Below, piece after piece: positions 43,701 through 58,700 of a stretch of 64,000 nucleotides of DNA. Numbering within the stretch: the first letter of the stretch is position 1; each line of letters starts with the position of its first letter. The notes beneath the pieces were generated by a model. The model searched no databases. It had not been told where the DNA came from and worked only from the letters and a program-made list of their open reading frames with translations. The stretch lies in assembly GCA_012932295.1 (NCBI GenBank), contig JAAONU010000016.1:27217290-27281289 (forward strand). The letters run 5' to 3'. This DNA is from Cyclina sinensis (taxonomy: Eukaryota > Mollusca > Bivalvia > Venerida > Veneridae). The translations under genes were made by a program, and so were the position numbers.

Positions 43701-46700
43701 ATTACTGTATTTTCTCTCCCCTTTCAAGGACATGCTGGCAACAGTGGGTTTTCAGGCATGAGTTGATTCTTCACAGACAACACATGCAGTCTGTTGCTCT
43801 TCAATTCTGGGCCTACAGGATTCAGGCACAGGTACGTATATATTTGCTAAATTTATTATATATGTACTATTTTCAGTGTGGTGTCTGAAATTTCTGTTGA
43901 ATGTTGTAAAAACCATTATAGTTTTTGAAGTCATATTTCACTCTGTCTCTTCCTGTGTTTTTGATCAAATCTGAGATCAATTTTAGTGCTCTGTTTTGAA
44001 ATTCAAATATATAAACTTAAAGGATTACTTACAATAAGCTTTTGTTCCTTCAAAATTGTTATCAGTCATTTCACCCAAGGCTGTGTCTTCTTTCAGTTCT
44101 GTAATGTGTGTACATTAAATTTGAAATTCTCACTCTGCACATGATTCTAATTTTCTGCTTGTCCTTTCACATTTTCAGATGTTACAATGCTATATTGAAA
44201 CAAAATTTACTTGAATAAATAATGATCCTTTTTCAGTATTGGTTAGTGTGGCAATCCAGATTGTCAGATAGAAAGGCAAGTGTGATGAAACAGTACCGTG
44301 CAGTCAGACACCATAACACAGTCATTGTCAAGAAATGTTTCCAGGCCTTGATTACATACTGGGCTAGGCGGCGACAGAAGATACAGGAAAAATGTATTCT
44401 TGAAATTATTTTTAGATTTTGATTTATTCTCTTTAAGCTCTGTTGATTTAAAGGTCAAGTTCACAGTGACTTTCAGCTGTGAAACAGTTATTTTTGAGAC
44501 TGAAGAATAACCGTACCTAGTACTTTGAAATTAAATAGAAAGGTTGATCATGGTGAAAATGACCATTATCTTTTTTTAAAAGACTAGAAAAGGTCAAGGT
44601 AGCTGACATTCACTAGTTAAAAGCTTTTAAACCCGTACAAGACCTGGGTTCATCAGTCAGGAAGGTTTATTTAGATGAGAAGAAAGGGAAAGATTAAACT
44701 AAAGCATTTGTGTCAGTGGCATTTTTGAGCAAAGGCTATTACTTATTTCACAATGCATGTCAGAAGTCCAGGTTCTTACAGTTGATAAAAGTTTTACATG
44801 TGCTTACAGTTCGGGTGCCTTTATGACATACATGTATTTGCTTACTTGTGTATGAAATAACACTTTCTTAATGTTTATTCTTCTTAATTTGAAATTTCAG
44901 GTCACTGTGAAAGATTGTATAACAACACATTACTTAGCCGAGCCTTTGTGACATGGTTTAGAGCATACCAGTTCAGAGAACGTCTACATCAGAGACAGGA
45001 TAGGATAACTAACCTTGCTGCAGTCTTCCAGAAAAGAAGAATGTTTCTGCATTGGAAACACTGTATCCTGACTGACCAGTTTTGACTTTGTCTTTACCAG
45101 AATGTTGAACAATGTACATGTATATAATGTAAGAAGTAGAAACACTAGCTTTTTGAAACACCAACAAAGTTTGCTGCAATTCCTAAGGAACAATGTAATA
45201 TGTCTTGATCAGGATATTAGCCTGTATTATAATTGGTTTTGATATATTCTTTATGTAAAGAACATAGATTGGCAATAAACAAAATAATCATGGATTCGGG
45301 GTTAATCCCTTGTCCAGGCAGTTGTAGTAGTGCCAAAGAGAGAGAGGATATGATCCTAACCTCAAACACATAAAAGATACAATCTTAGTGCAGAATCAAG
45401 AGTTACTTTGAATGTTCATGTCATGGCTCTTCAGATAAAGTAAATAATCAAATTTATCATGAATTAGAATGTCAGCTTTATCAGCAAAGAATGTTGTCCC
45501 CCTTGACTAGTTACTCAGATATTGAACAACAGAGGCAGAAATATGAGCTGATAGCAGAAGCAGAAAATCATTACAGGACCAAACTGTTGGTTAGTATTCT
45601 TGTTGGTGAATGTTATTCAGTTTACATCTGATCCATTTGAAGAGTATTCTACTAGAAATCCTTAAAAGGTGTAAATGTTTAAATTGGGGATTTTGGCACA
45701 CAGCTTTGTATAGTGTATCAATTAAATTTATGTATATATAAAATGTATGGTGTCAGGCAAAATTTATAGCATCGATATGTAGAGTAAAGAGGGCTTTGTC
45801 ATTTGATGGCAGTGGTAATGTTTATTTATAGTTGCATAATAATATGAGTACTTAAAGCTTGACTATACTAAGTATATGGAGAGCTGTCCTACTTGTCATG
45901 CTTGTGTCAGTGTATGTCCAGATTTCTGTTCTGCAGTAAAATATTTTTTACTACAACTTCTTTATTTCTTGAGGGATTTACTTCAGCCTTTAAATATTTG
46001 TTCTTTATCATCACCCAAATCGTATGTGGTAAGGTTAATAACTCTAGCACCCATATTTCAAGAATTATCTTCCCTTTAAACTTATAATTTTCCTTAAAAA
46101 TTGTAAGATTTTACAGTAACTTCTTTATGTCTTGAGGGATTTACTTCATACTTCAAATATATGTTCCTTATCATCACCCACATCATCTTTGCTAAGGTTC
46201 ATAACTCTAGCACTTATATTTCCAGAATTATCTCCCCTTTAAACTTAGAATTTTCCTTAAAAATAATAATATTTTTTACTACAACTTCTTTATTTTTTTA
46301 GAGATTTACTTCAGACTTCAAGTAACTATATGTTCCCTATCATCACCCACATCATATGTTGTAAGGTTCATAACTCTAGCTCCCATATTTCCAGAATTAT
46401 CTTCCCTTTAAACTTAAAATTTTCCTTAAAAATTGTAATATTTTACAATAACTTCTTTATTTCATGAGGAATTTACTACAGTCTTCAAATATATGTTCCT
46501 AATCATCACCCACATCATTTTTGCTAAGGTTCATAACTCTAGCGCCCATGTTTCCAGAATTGTCTCCCATTTAAACTTAGAATTTTCCTTAAAAATCTTA
46601 CTGTAACTTCTTTATTTCTTGAGGGATTTGCTTCAGACTTCAGATATATGTCGCATCTTCTACAAGTTGATTACCAACTATTCAGTATATTCTCAGCACA

Positions 46701-49700
46701 AATTTCTATGTAATCTTTATAGTCTTATATAACTTTTGTTCTGCAGTTTTCTCATAAATATCATTGATTTATAAATCAATAAATATTATATATTTCATCT
46801 ACCATGGAGAAGATTCTTGTCTATATATCTACAGGTCTTGAATTGAATTGATTTTTTTAATTGTTATCCCTTTCTTAACCTTCCAGTACCTTAATAGTCA
46901 AGCATGCTGTCTCCACTGACAGCTCTTATTATTCAAGGAGTAATTAATTATAAATTTCTTTTGTGTTAGAACAATTGCTTTTACATGTATATCAGCAGTA
47001 TGAAAGTGAAACTATTAGAACATAAAATTCTGTTGTTGTTCTTTTATCATAGTTGTTTTACATCATAAAACCTGTTGGTGTCTTTTGCATTCTAACAATG
47101 AATGCCATTTTGTTTTGATATTCAGCTTTTTTTTTTCTTTAAAGAAATAAGATAGTTTTTTAAAAGAATCAACAGATTTTTTGCATATCCCTTTAAATGT
47201 GTCTCTGTTGTATTTTTCAGAGGACAGGCTTTTCAGCATTTAGACTATGTGTGGTTCAGAAACATTTGAAGGTGATGAGAAATGAAATGGCAGCCCAGCT
47301 GAGATATACGCAGGTCAGTTTACTCTTAGCCAGTCAGAGACAGTAGAGTTTGTATTCTGTTGAATGTCTTGTTAATCAGTGTTTTGGTTTTGTATGCAGG
47401 TAATTAATGCTTTTAAGGTGTGTGTCTTGCCAAATAATGTTGAAAAACACTTGTTCATTCATTCTTTGAAGGTGACATATGTTTTCTTTATTTATGATCG
47501 CTTACCATTGCTGCTAAATGGTTGTTGCCTCAAACTTCTCCCAAGATGGCTTTTATCAGTTCCTCAAGATGTAACCTTTGGCTGATTAGCTGTCCAGTAA
47601 TAAGTAAACAGACATCAATAATTACTCTGCTAAAACCAGTTGACACTGCCTTTGCGACTAGTGCAGACCAAGATCAGCCTGCACATCCATGCAGTCTGAT
47701 CAAGGTCTGCACTATTCGCCATTCAGTCAGTAAAATTTTCAATCAGCATCCCCATGAACAGTTAATGGACCTGTCCAAATTGAAAGATGGACAAGTTCAT
47801 TTTAGATATTTAGCATGGTAAAGGTTAATAATTAGTTCTTGAACAGGTAGACTATTGTGCTATAAGCTGACATGTTTACTTTACAGTGTTCATAATCTGT
47901 TTAGTTTTTAATAACTAACTAATACATTATAATACATTGTCATACATTTTGATTCAATTTCATTGCAGTTGACCAGATGGGGCTGGGTGACATGGCTATC
48001 TAGATGTGAGAACAAAGAAGAACTAAGGATTGTCACACAATCTCGTAGAGCATGGAAACATTATAGGTATGGTAAATTTTGATTCAGAAATGGTCTTATA
48101 TCTAGTTATTATGGAATAGTTCTGATATTTAGAAGGAGGAAATTGTGATGGTTTAGTTTAAATATAATATAAAACATGCTCAATATTATACATGGGTTTA
48201 CTACCTCTATGAAAATACATGTAATATATTGAAAAAAAGGTATTTTATGTTCAACTTAATTTCTGTCCGTTTACAGGTTGGTGATCCAGAGAAAATGTTT
48301 TACGCAACTAAAGTTGTATGCAAAATGGAGACGTCAGAGACAGGTAAAACATTCTTTATTCTTGAACATTGCTTAAATGAGTATATTGGTTGATGTGCTT
48401 GAAACTATTGTTATTTCAGTTGTTAATACGAGAAGTTGTCTTCAAAAAGCTGTTGTTTTACTCTCTGAGCAATACAATTTTTTTTTATAGTTATTCTAAA
48501 CTCAAAACCTTTTACAATGTACTCTGCAGGTTCAGTATGCCAAAGCTGATGCCCATTTCTACATGCAAGAGATGCCAAAGTACATGTTTAGGTTGAAAGT
48601 GTTTGTACAGTTGATGAAGAACAAAAGAGAGAATACCCAGAATGCACTTGAGTTCAGAAGGTATAAATGCTGAAAAACTTGCCGTCTGCTATCTGTACAT
48701 TTTTAGCTCACCTGTCACGTAGTGACAGAGTGAGCTTTTCTGATCACCTTTTGTCCGTCGTCCGTCTGTCCGTCCACAATTAGCTTGTTAACACTCTAGT
48801 GGTGACATTATTGCCTCAATTGTCATGAAACTTGGTCAGGATGTTTGTCTCATTAATATCTCGGACGAGTTCGAACATGGGTTATCAGGGTTGGAAAACT
48901 AGGTCACAGAGCCCAAATATAGAAAAACCTTGTTAACACTCTAGAGGCTACTTTTTCAGTCCAAATATCCTGGAAATTTGTCAGAAAGGTTCTATCGATG
49001 ATTTCTAGCTCAAGTTCAGATATGGGTCATCTGGGTTCAAAAACTATGTCACGGAGCCCAAAAATAGAAAAATCTTGTTAACGCTCTAGAGGTTACATTT
49101 TCAGCCCAAATAATTTGGAAATTTGTCAGAAAGGTTGCTTTGACGATTTCTAGGTCAAGTTCAAATATCGGTCATCTGGGGTCAAAAACTAGGTCACAGA
49201 GCCCAAATATTGAAAAACCTTGTTAACACTCTAGAGGTTACATTTTCAGTCCAAATAATCTGGAAATTTGTCAGAAAGGTTGTTTCAATGATTTCTAGCT
49301 CAAATATGGATATGGGTCATCTGGGATCAAAAACTAGGTCACATGGCCCAAATATGTAAAAACCTTTTTAACACTTCAGAGGTTACATTTTCAGTCCAAA
49401 TATCCTGGAAATTTGTCAGACAGGTTTTTTTGATGATTTCTAGATCAAGTTTGAGTATGGGTCAACTTGGGTCAAAAACTAGGTCACAGAGCCCAAATAT
49501 GGAAAAAGCTTGTTAACACTCTAGAGGTAACATTTTAATTCCAAATAACCTGGAAATTTGTCAGAAAGCTTAATTCTATGGTTTCTAGCTCAAGTTTGAA
49601 TATGGGTCATCTGGAGATGAAAACTAGGTCACAGAGCCCAAATATTGAAAAACTTTGTAAACACTCTAGAGGCTACATTTTCAGTTGAAATGTCCTGGAA

Positions 49701-52700
49701 CTTTGTCAGAAAGGTTGTTTTGAAGATTTGTAGCTCAAGTTTGGATATGGGTTATCTGGGGTCAAAAACTAGGTCACAGAGCCTAAATATCGAAAAACCT
49801 TGTTAACACTCTAGAGGCTACTTTTTTAGTCCAAATATTCTGGAAATTTGTCAGAGAGATTGTTTCGATAATTTCTAGCTCAAATTCGAATATGGAACAT
49901 CTAGGTTAAAAAACTAGGTCATTGAGCGCAAATATGGAAAAACCTTGTTAACACTTTAGAGGTAATATTTTCAGTACAAATAACCTTGAAATTTGTCAAA
50001 GAGATTGTTTCAATAATTTCTAGGTCAAGTTCGAATATGGGTCATCTGGGGTCAATTAACAAGGTCCATATCAACTTTGTTAAAAGCAGTCATACTCAGG
50101 TGAGCGATACAGGGCCATCATGGCCCTCTTGTTTGAGAAATAAGGAAGGACTACTCTAATAATTGAACATATTTTTATTGGGAATTCAGGTGCATAGTAT
50201 TGTGTTTCAGGGCAATTGGTTTAGTATAATGAATACTACTACAGCCTTGGATTTAAGCCCTGTAATTACATGTAGCTTGATATTAAGCCCTGTAATTACA
50301 TGTAGCTTGATATTAAGCCCTGTAATTACATGTAGCTTGATATTAGAAAATTTTCTATTTTCACTTAGTGTGAGCCTTATCGATATAAATGAATTAAAAA
50401 GAAGTCGCATCATTTTTGCAGACAGCATTCATATTACAGATCACATCTATTAAATGTATTAGGAATCTACACACACGTAGTCTGTGTAGTTAATATGCAG
50501 CATTATTGTTGCAGAGAGAATACATTGGCTCGATATTTCTACACGTGGATTAACCAGTATGAGTTCAGTAAGGAATACAGAATGAATGAAAGAATGGTAA
50601 GTCTCTAGACTTGTTAAGCTGTCAGTAACCATAGCCATCAACTGATTTCAGGACTGGATTGAAACCTTGGTACTTACCTGAGAGATTTAGCAGTTTTTAT
50701 TGATTATAGAAGTTAAGTACTTCCCAAGAATAATGGTTAGACACTCCAGCCAGATACATATAACTGAAATACTGTTGAAAAACACTGAACACAGTACCAA
50801 ACCATACTATAACCAACAAAGATTGGGCTGTCATTTAGGTGTGATTGTTCTTCAAGAAATTTTGAATCCTACCATTTTTTATTGGCGAGATTGATACAGA
50901 ACTGCATATTGCCAATAACTTTTCTTCTTCATGGGTTTGTCACTTGGTCTTTGTTTCGCTTTATTTTACAGGTGTATTAATGTGCTTAGCTCATCTGTTT
51001 GTGCATTGCTGTTATTCCTTCATGCCCTTTGACAGTACAACCTCCTACATCGAGTCTGGTTAACCTACTGATAAGAGTTAAGACCCTGCACCTTTGCCTT
51101 TTTCAGAGTCAAAATAACGATTTTCCAGGATTTTTTTAAAGAGAACTTTATTTTATTCCAGGCGATTTTGCACTATGATGATAAACTGTGTAAGAGGTTC
51201 TTCTTGTCCTGGAAACTGAGGACTGCAGAGGCTCTAAAGGAAGCTGAAAATATGGTTAGTTTGATATCGCAGTTACAGTGCATGTGTCCTTTGAAAAATC
51301 TCCTTTTATGTAATAAATGTAGACATGAAGGAACTACTTTCACGCACTTCTGTTACACTGGCTAAATAGCATGCTTTAGATCTTTGGTGTATTTTGGGGG
51401 CTTACTACCCATGCAGTTGCTGTAACTACCCAGAGTGCTTTATTATTACCAGCAAAAATATTCCAGTGATGAGATGAATACATTGGTGACTTAGACAAGG
51501 TCTTAATACTGATTATGACCACCTCCTGATAGCAGTGGAGAGAATTGTAAATTGTCTTCAATACTATACTCTCTTTAGAGTTTTAGTTTAAGGTCCTCTG
51601 CCAACTTGACTCTTTATGTTGAATTATATAAGCAAGCATGAGTTTATCATAGACATATAAAAACAACATGGCTAGTGCTTTATCAATAGAGATGTTAGCA
51701 AAAATGTTAAACTCTATCTAACCCCTTTTACCCCTCTGTCTCCCACCTGTTCCATCAGCAATAAATCACAAGAAAAGGGTACTGTATTTGTTTTATTTCA
51801 GGGAGTAGCAGAAGACCATCACAATGAAGTACTCTGTAGACGGTACTTGTCATCTTTGAGAGATTATATACAAAACACCAAGAAAAGGTGACTGCTTGAT
51901 ACATACTTATCTTCACTTCTACCTTTTTTTGCCTGTGAAATTTGCCAGGGTTTTTGAAAATTGTGGTTGCTGTTGATGTTAATTACATTTGCAATTTGTT
52001 ATGTGATGGCCATTATTTTGGAAGAATTTTTCCTTTTTTTAACTGTTGTACATGTAGATTCTTGTCATATCTGTAAATTTCATAAAGTTTCTGTGATGTT
52101 ATTTTCTTTTTTCAACTTGTTGAGTGAAGAATTTGTTTAAATAGAAAAACAAAAGAATTTTCGATCATACATGAAGTTCAGAAAGTAGAGTCACTCTTCT
52201 TAGTCTTTTATTGCCGAAAACATTATGCAACATGTAGTGTCATCATAAAACCTAAAATCAATTAAACATTTCAGTCAGAGACAGGACATAGAGGCAGCAC
52301 GTTATTATTGCAGAAGAATCATGAAGAGATGTGTTCATGCTTGGGTTGCTGTAAGTAATTTATGATGATAAAATATATTGAGTTTCTGTTTTCATGAAAA
52401 TGATAGGACTCTTGTCAGTTTTGATTAATGGCTGACCCGAACATGTGGTCTAAGACAGAAAAGAGAGAAGAAACATGAATTTTTCAGATCCACCATTTTT
52501 ATGCCCCCTGAAGGGAGGCATATAGTAATCGCACTGTCCGTCCGTCCATCTGTCTCCTTCCGGTAAAATCTTGTCTTCGCTACATCTCCAAAACCGCGTC
52601 AGGGATTTCATTTAAACCTAACAGGAGTGTTTGTCACCAAGCCTAGTTGTGCATGTCATCAGGAGATTCCACTCGATTTATTTTTGGCAGAGTTATGGGC

Positions 52701-55700
52701 ACTAAGTCATTTTTTACTATCCAAGATTCGTTGTCCATGTCTTCAGGAGTTTCTGCTCAGATTATTTTTTGCAGAGTTATGGACACTTAGTCATTTTTTA
52801 CGCTAACTTCTATATTAAAATCTTGTCCATGCTTCATCTCCAAAACAACTGGAGGATTTCATTGAAATTACACAGGAATGTTTGTCACCAAACCTAGCTG
52901 TGCATATCGTCAGGAGTTTCTGGTCAAATTATTTTTGGCAGTGTTATGGGCCCTAAGTCATTTTTTACTATAACTTCTATATTGAAATCTTGTCCGAGCT
53001 ACATCTCCAAAACCGCTTGAGGGATTTTATTGAAAACAGAATGTTTGTCACCAAGCCTTGTTATATATAAAACATCAGTGGGGGTTGGGAATAAAAACAA
53101 TATTGTTCGTATTCAAGGCCAAACTCACAGCTTTCTATTTCATTGAATAATTACGTCTTTAACCTTCATATAAGAATCTGAAGCAGAAAAACATTACTTT
53201 ACCACTTACCTTCAGTTCATGCTCTATTTTTTGTCTGATCTCTTTTCCACAGGCATATTCAGTTATATATTTACACCAGTTTCAGTTCAAAGCTACATGT
53301 TGGGGGCATTTGTCAATTTCCAGTGACAGCTTTTGTTTTTGTTTATTTATCACAGGTACCAATTTCCCATATGATGCCAACCTGAATAGTTTAGTTGTCT
53401 TTAGTTCTGGGGGACAGTTCCAGATACAAAAGCATCCCAATTCAGAGACACTTGTGTATTTTTTACATGCTCAGTGTTAAGCACCGATACATGCATGTCT
53501 GTGTAACATCACATTTAAAAGACAATAAGTAGGGTTATAAGAGGTGAAAGAGATCATACTGGCCACCCATAAGTTACAAGTCCTGTACATTACCACTAGA
53601 CTACTGGTTTGCCCCAGAGATTGACAACTACCTTTAAAAGTGGCCTGTTATTTTGAAAAAAAGCTAATCAGTAATATGGAACAATTTCCAGTATTCACTT
53701 TAACCCTTAACTTGCTGGAACCAAAAGTGATTAGCCTTTGCCACCAGTATAGAGCCAGGCCAGCCTGCACATCCATGCAGTCTGACCAGACTATACTGTT
53801 GGTAGCTCCATTTCTATTTTGATATTGAAATCCCTTAAACTTTGAATGGACTGTTCCAAATTCAAAGCCGGACAAATCCATTATAAAATTCTGCAGGTTC
53901 AGGGTTAAACTTGATTTGTATGTTTTGTCTTGTTCATGGTGGTCTTCATTGTCAGTGGTCAGGTGGTTATGGTCACTTACTGTCAGTATATCTAAGGGGT
54001 GTGTTTTATAAGCAGTGTGTTCTTTTATTGGGAATACAATGTAATGAACTACTTTAGCCAGTCAGTGATCTAGGGTCACAGATACTAGGCCTTCACCCAT
54101 GCTTTTAGCCCAAGGAAGTTGACAATTTCTTATGAAGGGTAGACATCTAGTAGTATCTACATCGTACCATGATTAAATAGTTGGATATAGTTAAACTGTC
54201 CACTGTATAACTGAAATATTTTTTAATGGTATAAAACTGTTAGCTTCAACCCTATTTATAATTGTCCTTTGCAGTATACAAGAAAAAGAAGAGAGAAGAA
54301 GCGTAAAATGAAAAGAGCACAAAACCATTATGACAGGAAGCTTAGTCAGAAAATGATAGCTATGTGGTTACACTATGTGGATACACAGAGAGCTGTCCAT
54401 GCCAGAGTTGAAATCTTGTATCGAAGAAAATGCTCTATATTTCTCAGGTAAAATTGTTTGGTAATACATGTATGTTTTATTTATGATAATGTGTATTCTC
54501 TGCCTTTTTATTACAAAGCAAAATTAGATACAGTTTTTTTTTCATGTAAAGCTTTTTATCCATTGGTTAGGCTTTTCAGTTCTGTATTTTGTTTATCAGA
54601 TTTTTATGTTACAAATATTTGTGCTTAACCCTGAACATGCTGTAATTTTGTAATGGATTTGCCCAGCTTTGAATTTGGAACAGTCCATACAAAGTTTAAG
54701 GGATTTCAATATCAAAATACAAAAATGGAGCTACCAACAGTATAGAGCCTGGTCAGATTGCACGGATGTGCAGGCTGGCCTGGCTCTATACTGGTGGCAA
54801 AGGCTAAACACTTCGGTTCCAGCAGGTTAAGCTAATGGTCTCATTATAGGTGTATATTGTTCAAGCGATATTGGTTGTACTTTTCTTTATTGAAAACCTG
54901 AAATTGTAGTCAACAAGGTGTATTATTGATTTCATCGTTACTTTATACAGGGATGCCTTTCAGACCTGGAGGACTAGTGTGGCTGAACAAAAGATGGAGC
55001 GTCATTCTGAGCTTGTTGCTGAGAAACATTATATGCTGAAAATACTTGCTAAAGTATGTTTTCTATATAACCCAACACCTGTTTATTCTCTTACGAGTAA
55101 AAAAATTTTCTTGCAAATGGAAAACATTAATTAACTCTCTTGAATACTCCATTAAGATGTGTTACATGTATTATTCTTAATAAATCAGATTTGAAATTTT
55201 CTGAGTACCGTAAACACTTGAATATTGTATGCTAGCATGTATAAAACGCACCCCTTGTCTGGCCTCAAGGTCTGGGGAAAAAAGCTTGCATTGGAATATA
55301 ATACGCACACAAATTTCGTCTGGAAATAGAGTTACCATTTGTCCATGTTTTTCGTTTAGGAAACGGCCATTGTCGGTGCGCATAACATTTTCATCGCGTG
55401 AATATCGCTACGGTTATATTTAACTATTTATTTCATTAAGGACAATTAGCACTAGAAACTATTTCTTTCGGAAATATCCAATAAACATGGCATTATCTCA
55501 AAGTGTCAACACCTCAATACCTTTTAACAAACATCTCGTAATTATGGCGACATCAAACGACACTAATTATTATGTTTTTTTAACAATACACGGACGACTC
55601 CTTTATCAAATTAATTGGTCGATAATTGTGTGAGTGCGAATATTGACGGGCATAATACCGGTAAGCATTGGTTATATGATTGAATCTTTAGCAGTTAATC

Positions 55701-58700
55701 ATTTAGAGAAAAAAAAAAAAAAACATAAGAAAAAAAAACGGCGTTATAATGGCTTTTACGATACTGTACTTTCAGTACTGATGACATTGGTTTTCTCCCC
55801 TTAATAACGCTCTCCAAAAAGAAGGTGCACCAAAAAAGAAAATTTGATCATTTGGACAGAAATTATTGATTTTTGGCCGGTATTTTACGGGTTTTCAAGC
55901 TGGAAAAAAATTGTCTGACGGCCCACCCTCGTGTATAATACTCACCCCTTTGTGGATACTGAAAATTCTTGAAAAAAGAAGTGCGTATTATATTCGAGGA
56001 TTTACGGTAAATAATTTTTTGTTTCAGTTTGCATAACTTACATTTGCAGGTGTTTACAGCTTGGCACAGATTCTCCACCATACACGCCTACAAGAAATCA
56101 GAGACCCGCCAGTGGGTGGAGTCTGCCAGACAGCATCTAGACAGCAGTAAGTTGACCACTCCCACATGATTATAAAACCTTTTCATGTACAACTTGTCTT
56201 CATGCTCAGACTAATAATACTCAGAACAGTATATAAAACTTTTACTTTTATATTATTATACTGGTAGTTGGCCTAAACACCAAAATGGAGTAAACGTAAT
56301 GATAAAAGTGTTTCATATTCAGATCTGATTCCTCAAAATGAGAATCTTGTTACAGGCTTTAAATATTTTCAGAAAAAAGTTTTAAATTCACTGAACCTGA
56401 ATGTATGTGGATTTTTGATTAAGTTTAGAGTTACTGATTTGATGTCTTTTCAGGAGCCTAATCTTACATCCTAAGTGCTCTAAATGACTGCTTACTCTTT
56501 TAAAAAATTCCAGGATTGGTAGATATATATTTCACAAAGTGGAAGCTTTACCATACAGAGCATGTTAGTTCAAGGCTGAAATATGCCAGAGCAATGGAAC
56601 ATCATCAGGTCAAGGTCAAACAGAAGGTCATGGCCACATGGAAACAGTTTGCTAAAGAATCTATCAGGAAGTCGGTAAGTTTTGAAATGTATCAACAGTA
56701 TAATACTGTATGTGTTGCAATATTATTTATCAGTTCTCTGAATACATGTCTCAATGTAACTTCATGTGCAGCCATAGAATTCAGCCTTGACAGTTTGTAG
56801 AAAAGTTCTTTTATCAAGATGATGAACAAGAAGTTTTGGAAGATAAGTTTTAAGCTTCATTGATACATCAGAAGCTGAAGTCTAAAAACGAAAAAAAGTT
56901 CTTTGTTCCTTATTCTTTTTTTTGCTCTTGAATCATGTTCCCGTAATTGTATAATGCCTTTCATATTAGAATAGAAAATATTCTGTAAACTTAAAAACAG
57001 AATCCTACTTTGCAGCTGCTGGGACAACAGAGTGACTGGTTCCATAATTTACGTCTGTCTGCTAGATGCTTTATTGCCTGGAAGCATGCTTTAAGTGAAG
57101 CAGAGGTGGAAAAACAGAAGTCCAGTCTAGCACTCTGGCACTGGTGTCTGAATCTACACAAAAAGGTAAGCGTTGTATTTATTTTAGATAACATCTAGAT
57201 TGTGGTGTCTAGAATTATAAGGGGTGGTTTTTGAACTTAAATGACATAAATATGATATTGATGTCGAAGCTGTAAGATACCTGAGCATATAAACATATTA
57301 AAATATTATGCCTGCAAGCATGTGTGATCTAGCTGTCAGGTAAGCATTTTATGAACAGAATATAAAATAAAAGAGTGAGTCATCTGCTTTTCTTAATATA
57401 AAAAGATGTTAATAAAAGGTTATCAGTGTTAAATATTTTTATGTCTCCCCCCCCCCCACCCCCCACCCCCATTGTTTTTGTACTTCCCATCTGTATGTCA
57501 CAAAGTTTATCTGTGCTTCTTCTCCAAAAGCGCTAGATGAATTTCAGTGGAACTTGCTATGATATATTGGTACCAAGCCAAGATGAGCATATCTTTGGCA
57601 TTTTCTTGCTCAGTGATTTTCAGCGTAGTTATGGGCCTTGATTTTTCCAAATTTGAACACATACGGGCATATCTCCATAACCGCTTGTCTTATTTAAAAA
57701 AAAAAAATTCACAGGAATGATTGTTAGCAAGTGTAGTTACAGGTTTAATTAATGTGTTCCAGTCGGCTGATTTTTAATGGAGTTATGGGCCTTGATTTGT
57801 CAAAAATTGATCATATATGGGCATATCTCCATAACCATTTGTCTGATTTTGACAAAACTCCACAGGAATGATTGTTAGCAAGTGTAGTTGGAATTTTTAT
57901 TGACGTGTTCTGGTTGGCTGACTTTTATTGGAGTTTCGTTTGGTCCTTGATTTGTCCAAATTTGAGTACATTTGGGCATATTCCATAACCGTTGATCAAA
58001 TTTTGAGGAAACTCAACAGGAATGATGATAACTGAGAGTATTTATGCATTTTTATGCTCCTGAAGGGAGGCATACAGTTTTGAACTGTCTGTCTGTCAGT
58101 CAGTCTGCACTACCGAAAATAAATAAGGGGCCATCTAACTGTAAACATAACAAAAGAGAACAATAGACTTCATTCCATAACAATATAATAAGGGGCCAAT
58201 GGCCTTCTATTAAACAAAATAAAATAACAAAAGAAAAGGCCCCCTGTTCAGTTGTAGCCAGACGTCTGTCCGTGAGTCCGTCCGTTTGTTCATCTGAAAA
58301 CTTTAACATTGGCAATAACTTTCTTATTAGTAAGTGGATTTACTTCATACTTGGACACAACACCCCTTTGGATAAGACCTTTCCACTGACCTATATTTAT
58401 TTGACCATGACCCCTTATTGACCTGCACCTTGAAGATCCAATTGTCCAAAAACTTTAACATTGGCAATAACTTCTTTATTAGTTAATGGATTTACTTCAT
58501 GCTTGGACACAACACCCCCATTGGAAAAGGCCTTCCCACTGACCTATATTTGTTTGACCTTGACTCCTGAATATCCAAAAACTAATATTTTGCCATAACT
58601 TCCAAATTAGTAAGTGGATATACTTCATACTTAAACACAACACCCCTTTGGACAAGACCTTCCCACTGTCCTGTACCTATTTGACCTTGACCACTGACCT

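Noticed and set aside
50207..50428. Minus-strand frame with a thrice-repeated peptide
   Set aside because: The peptide repeat is exactly the 30-bp tandem repeat; no other coding evidence.
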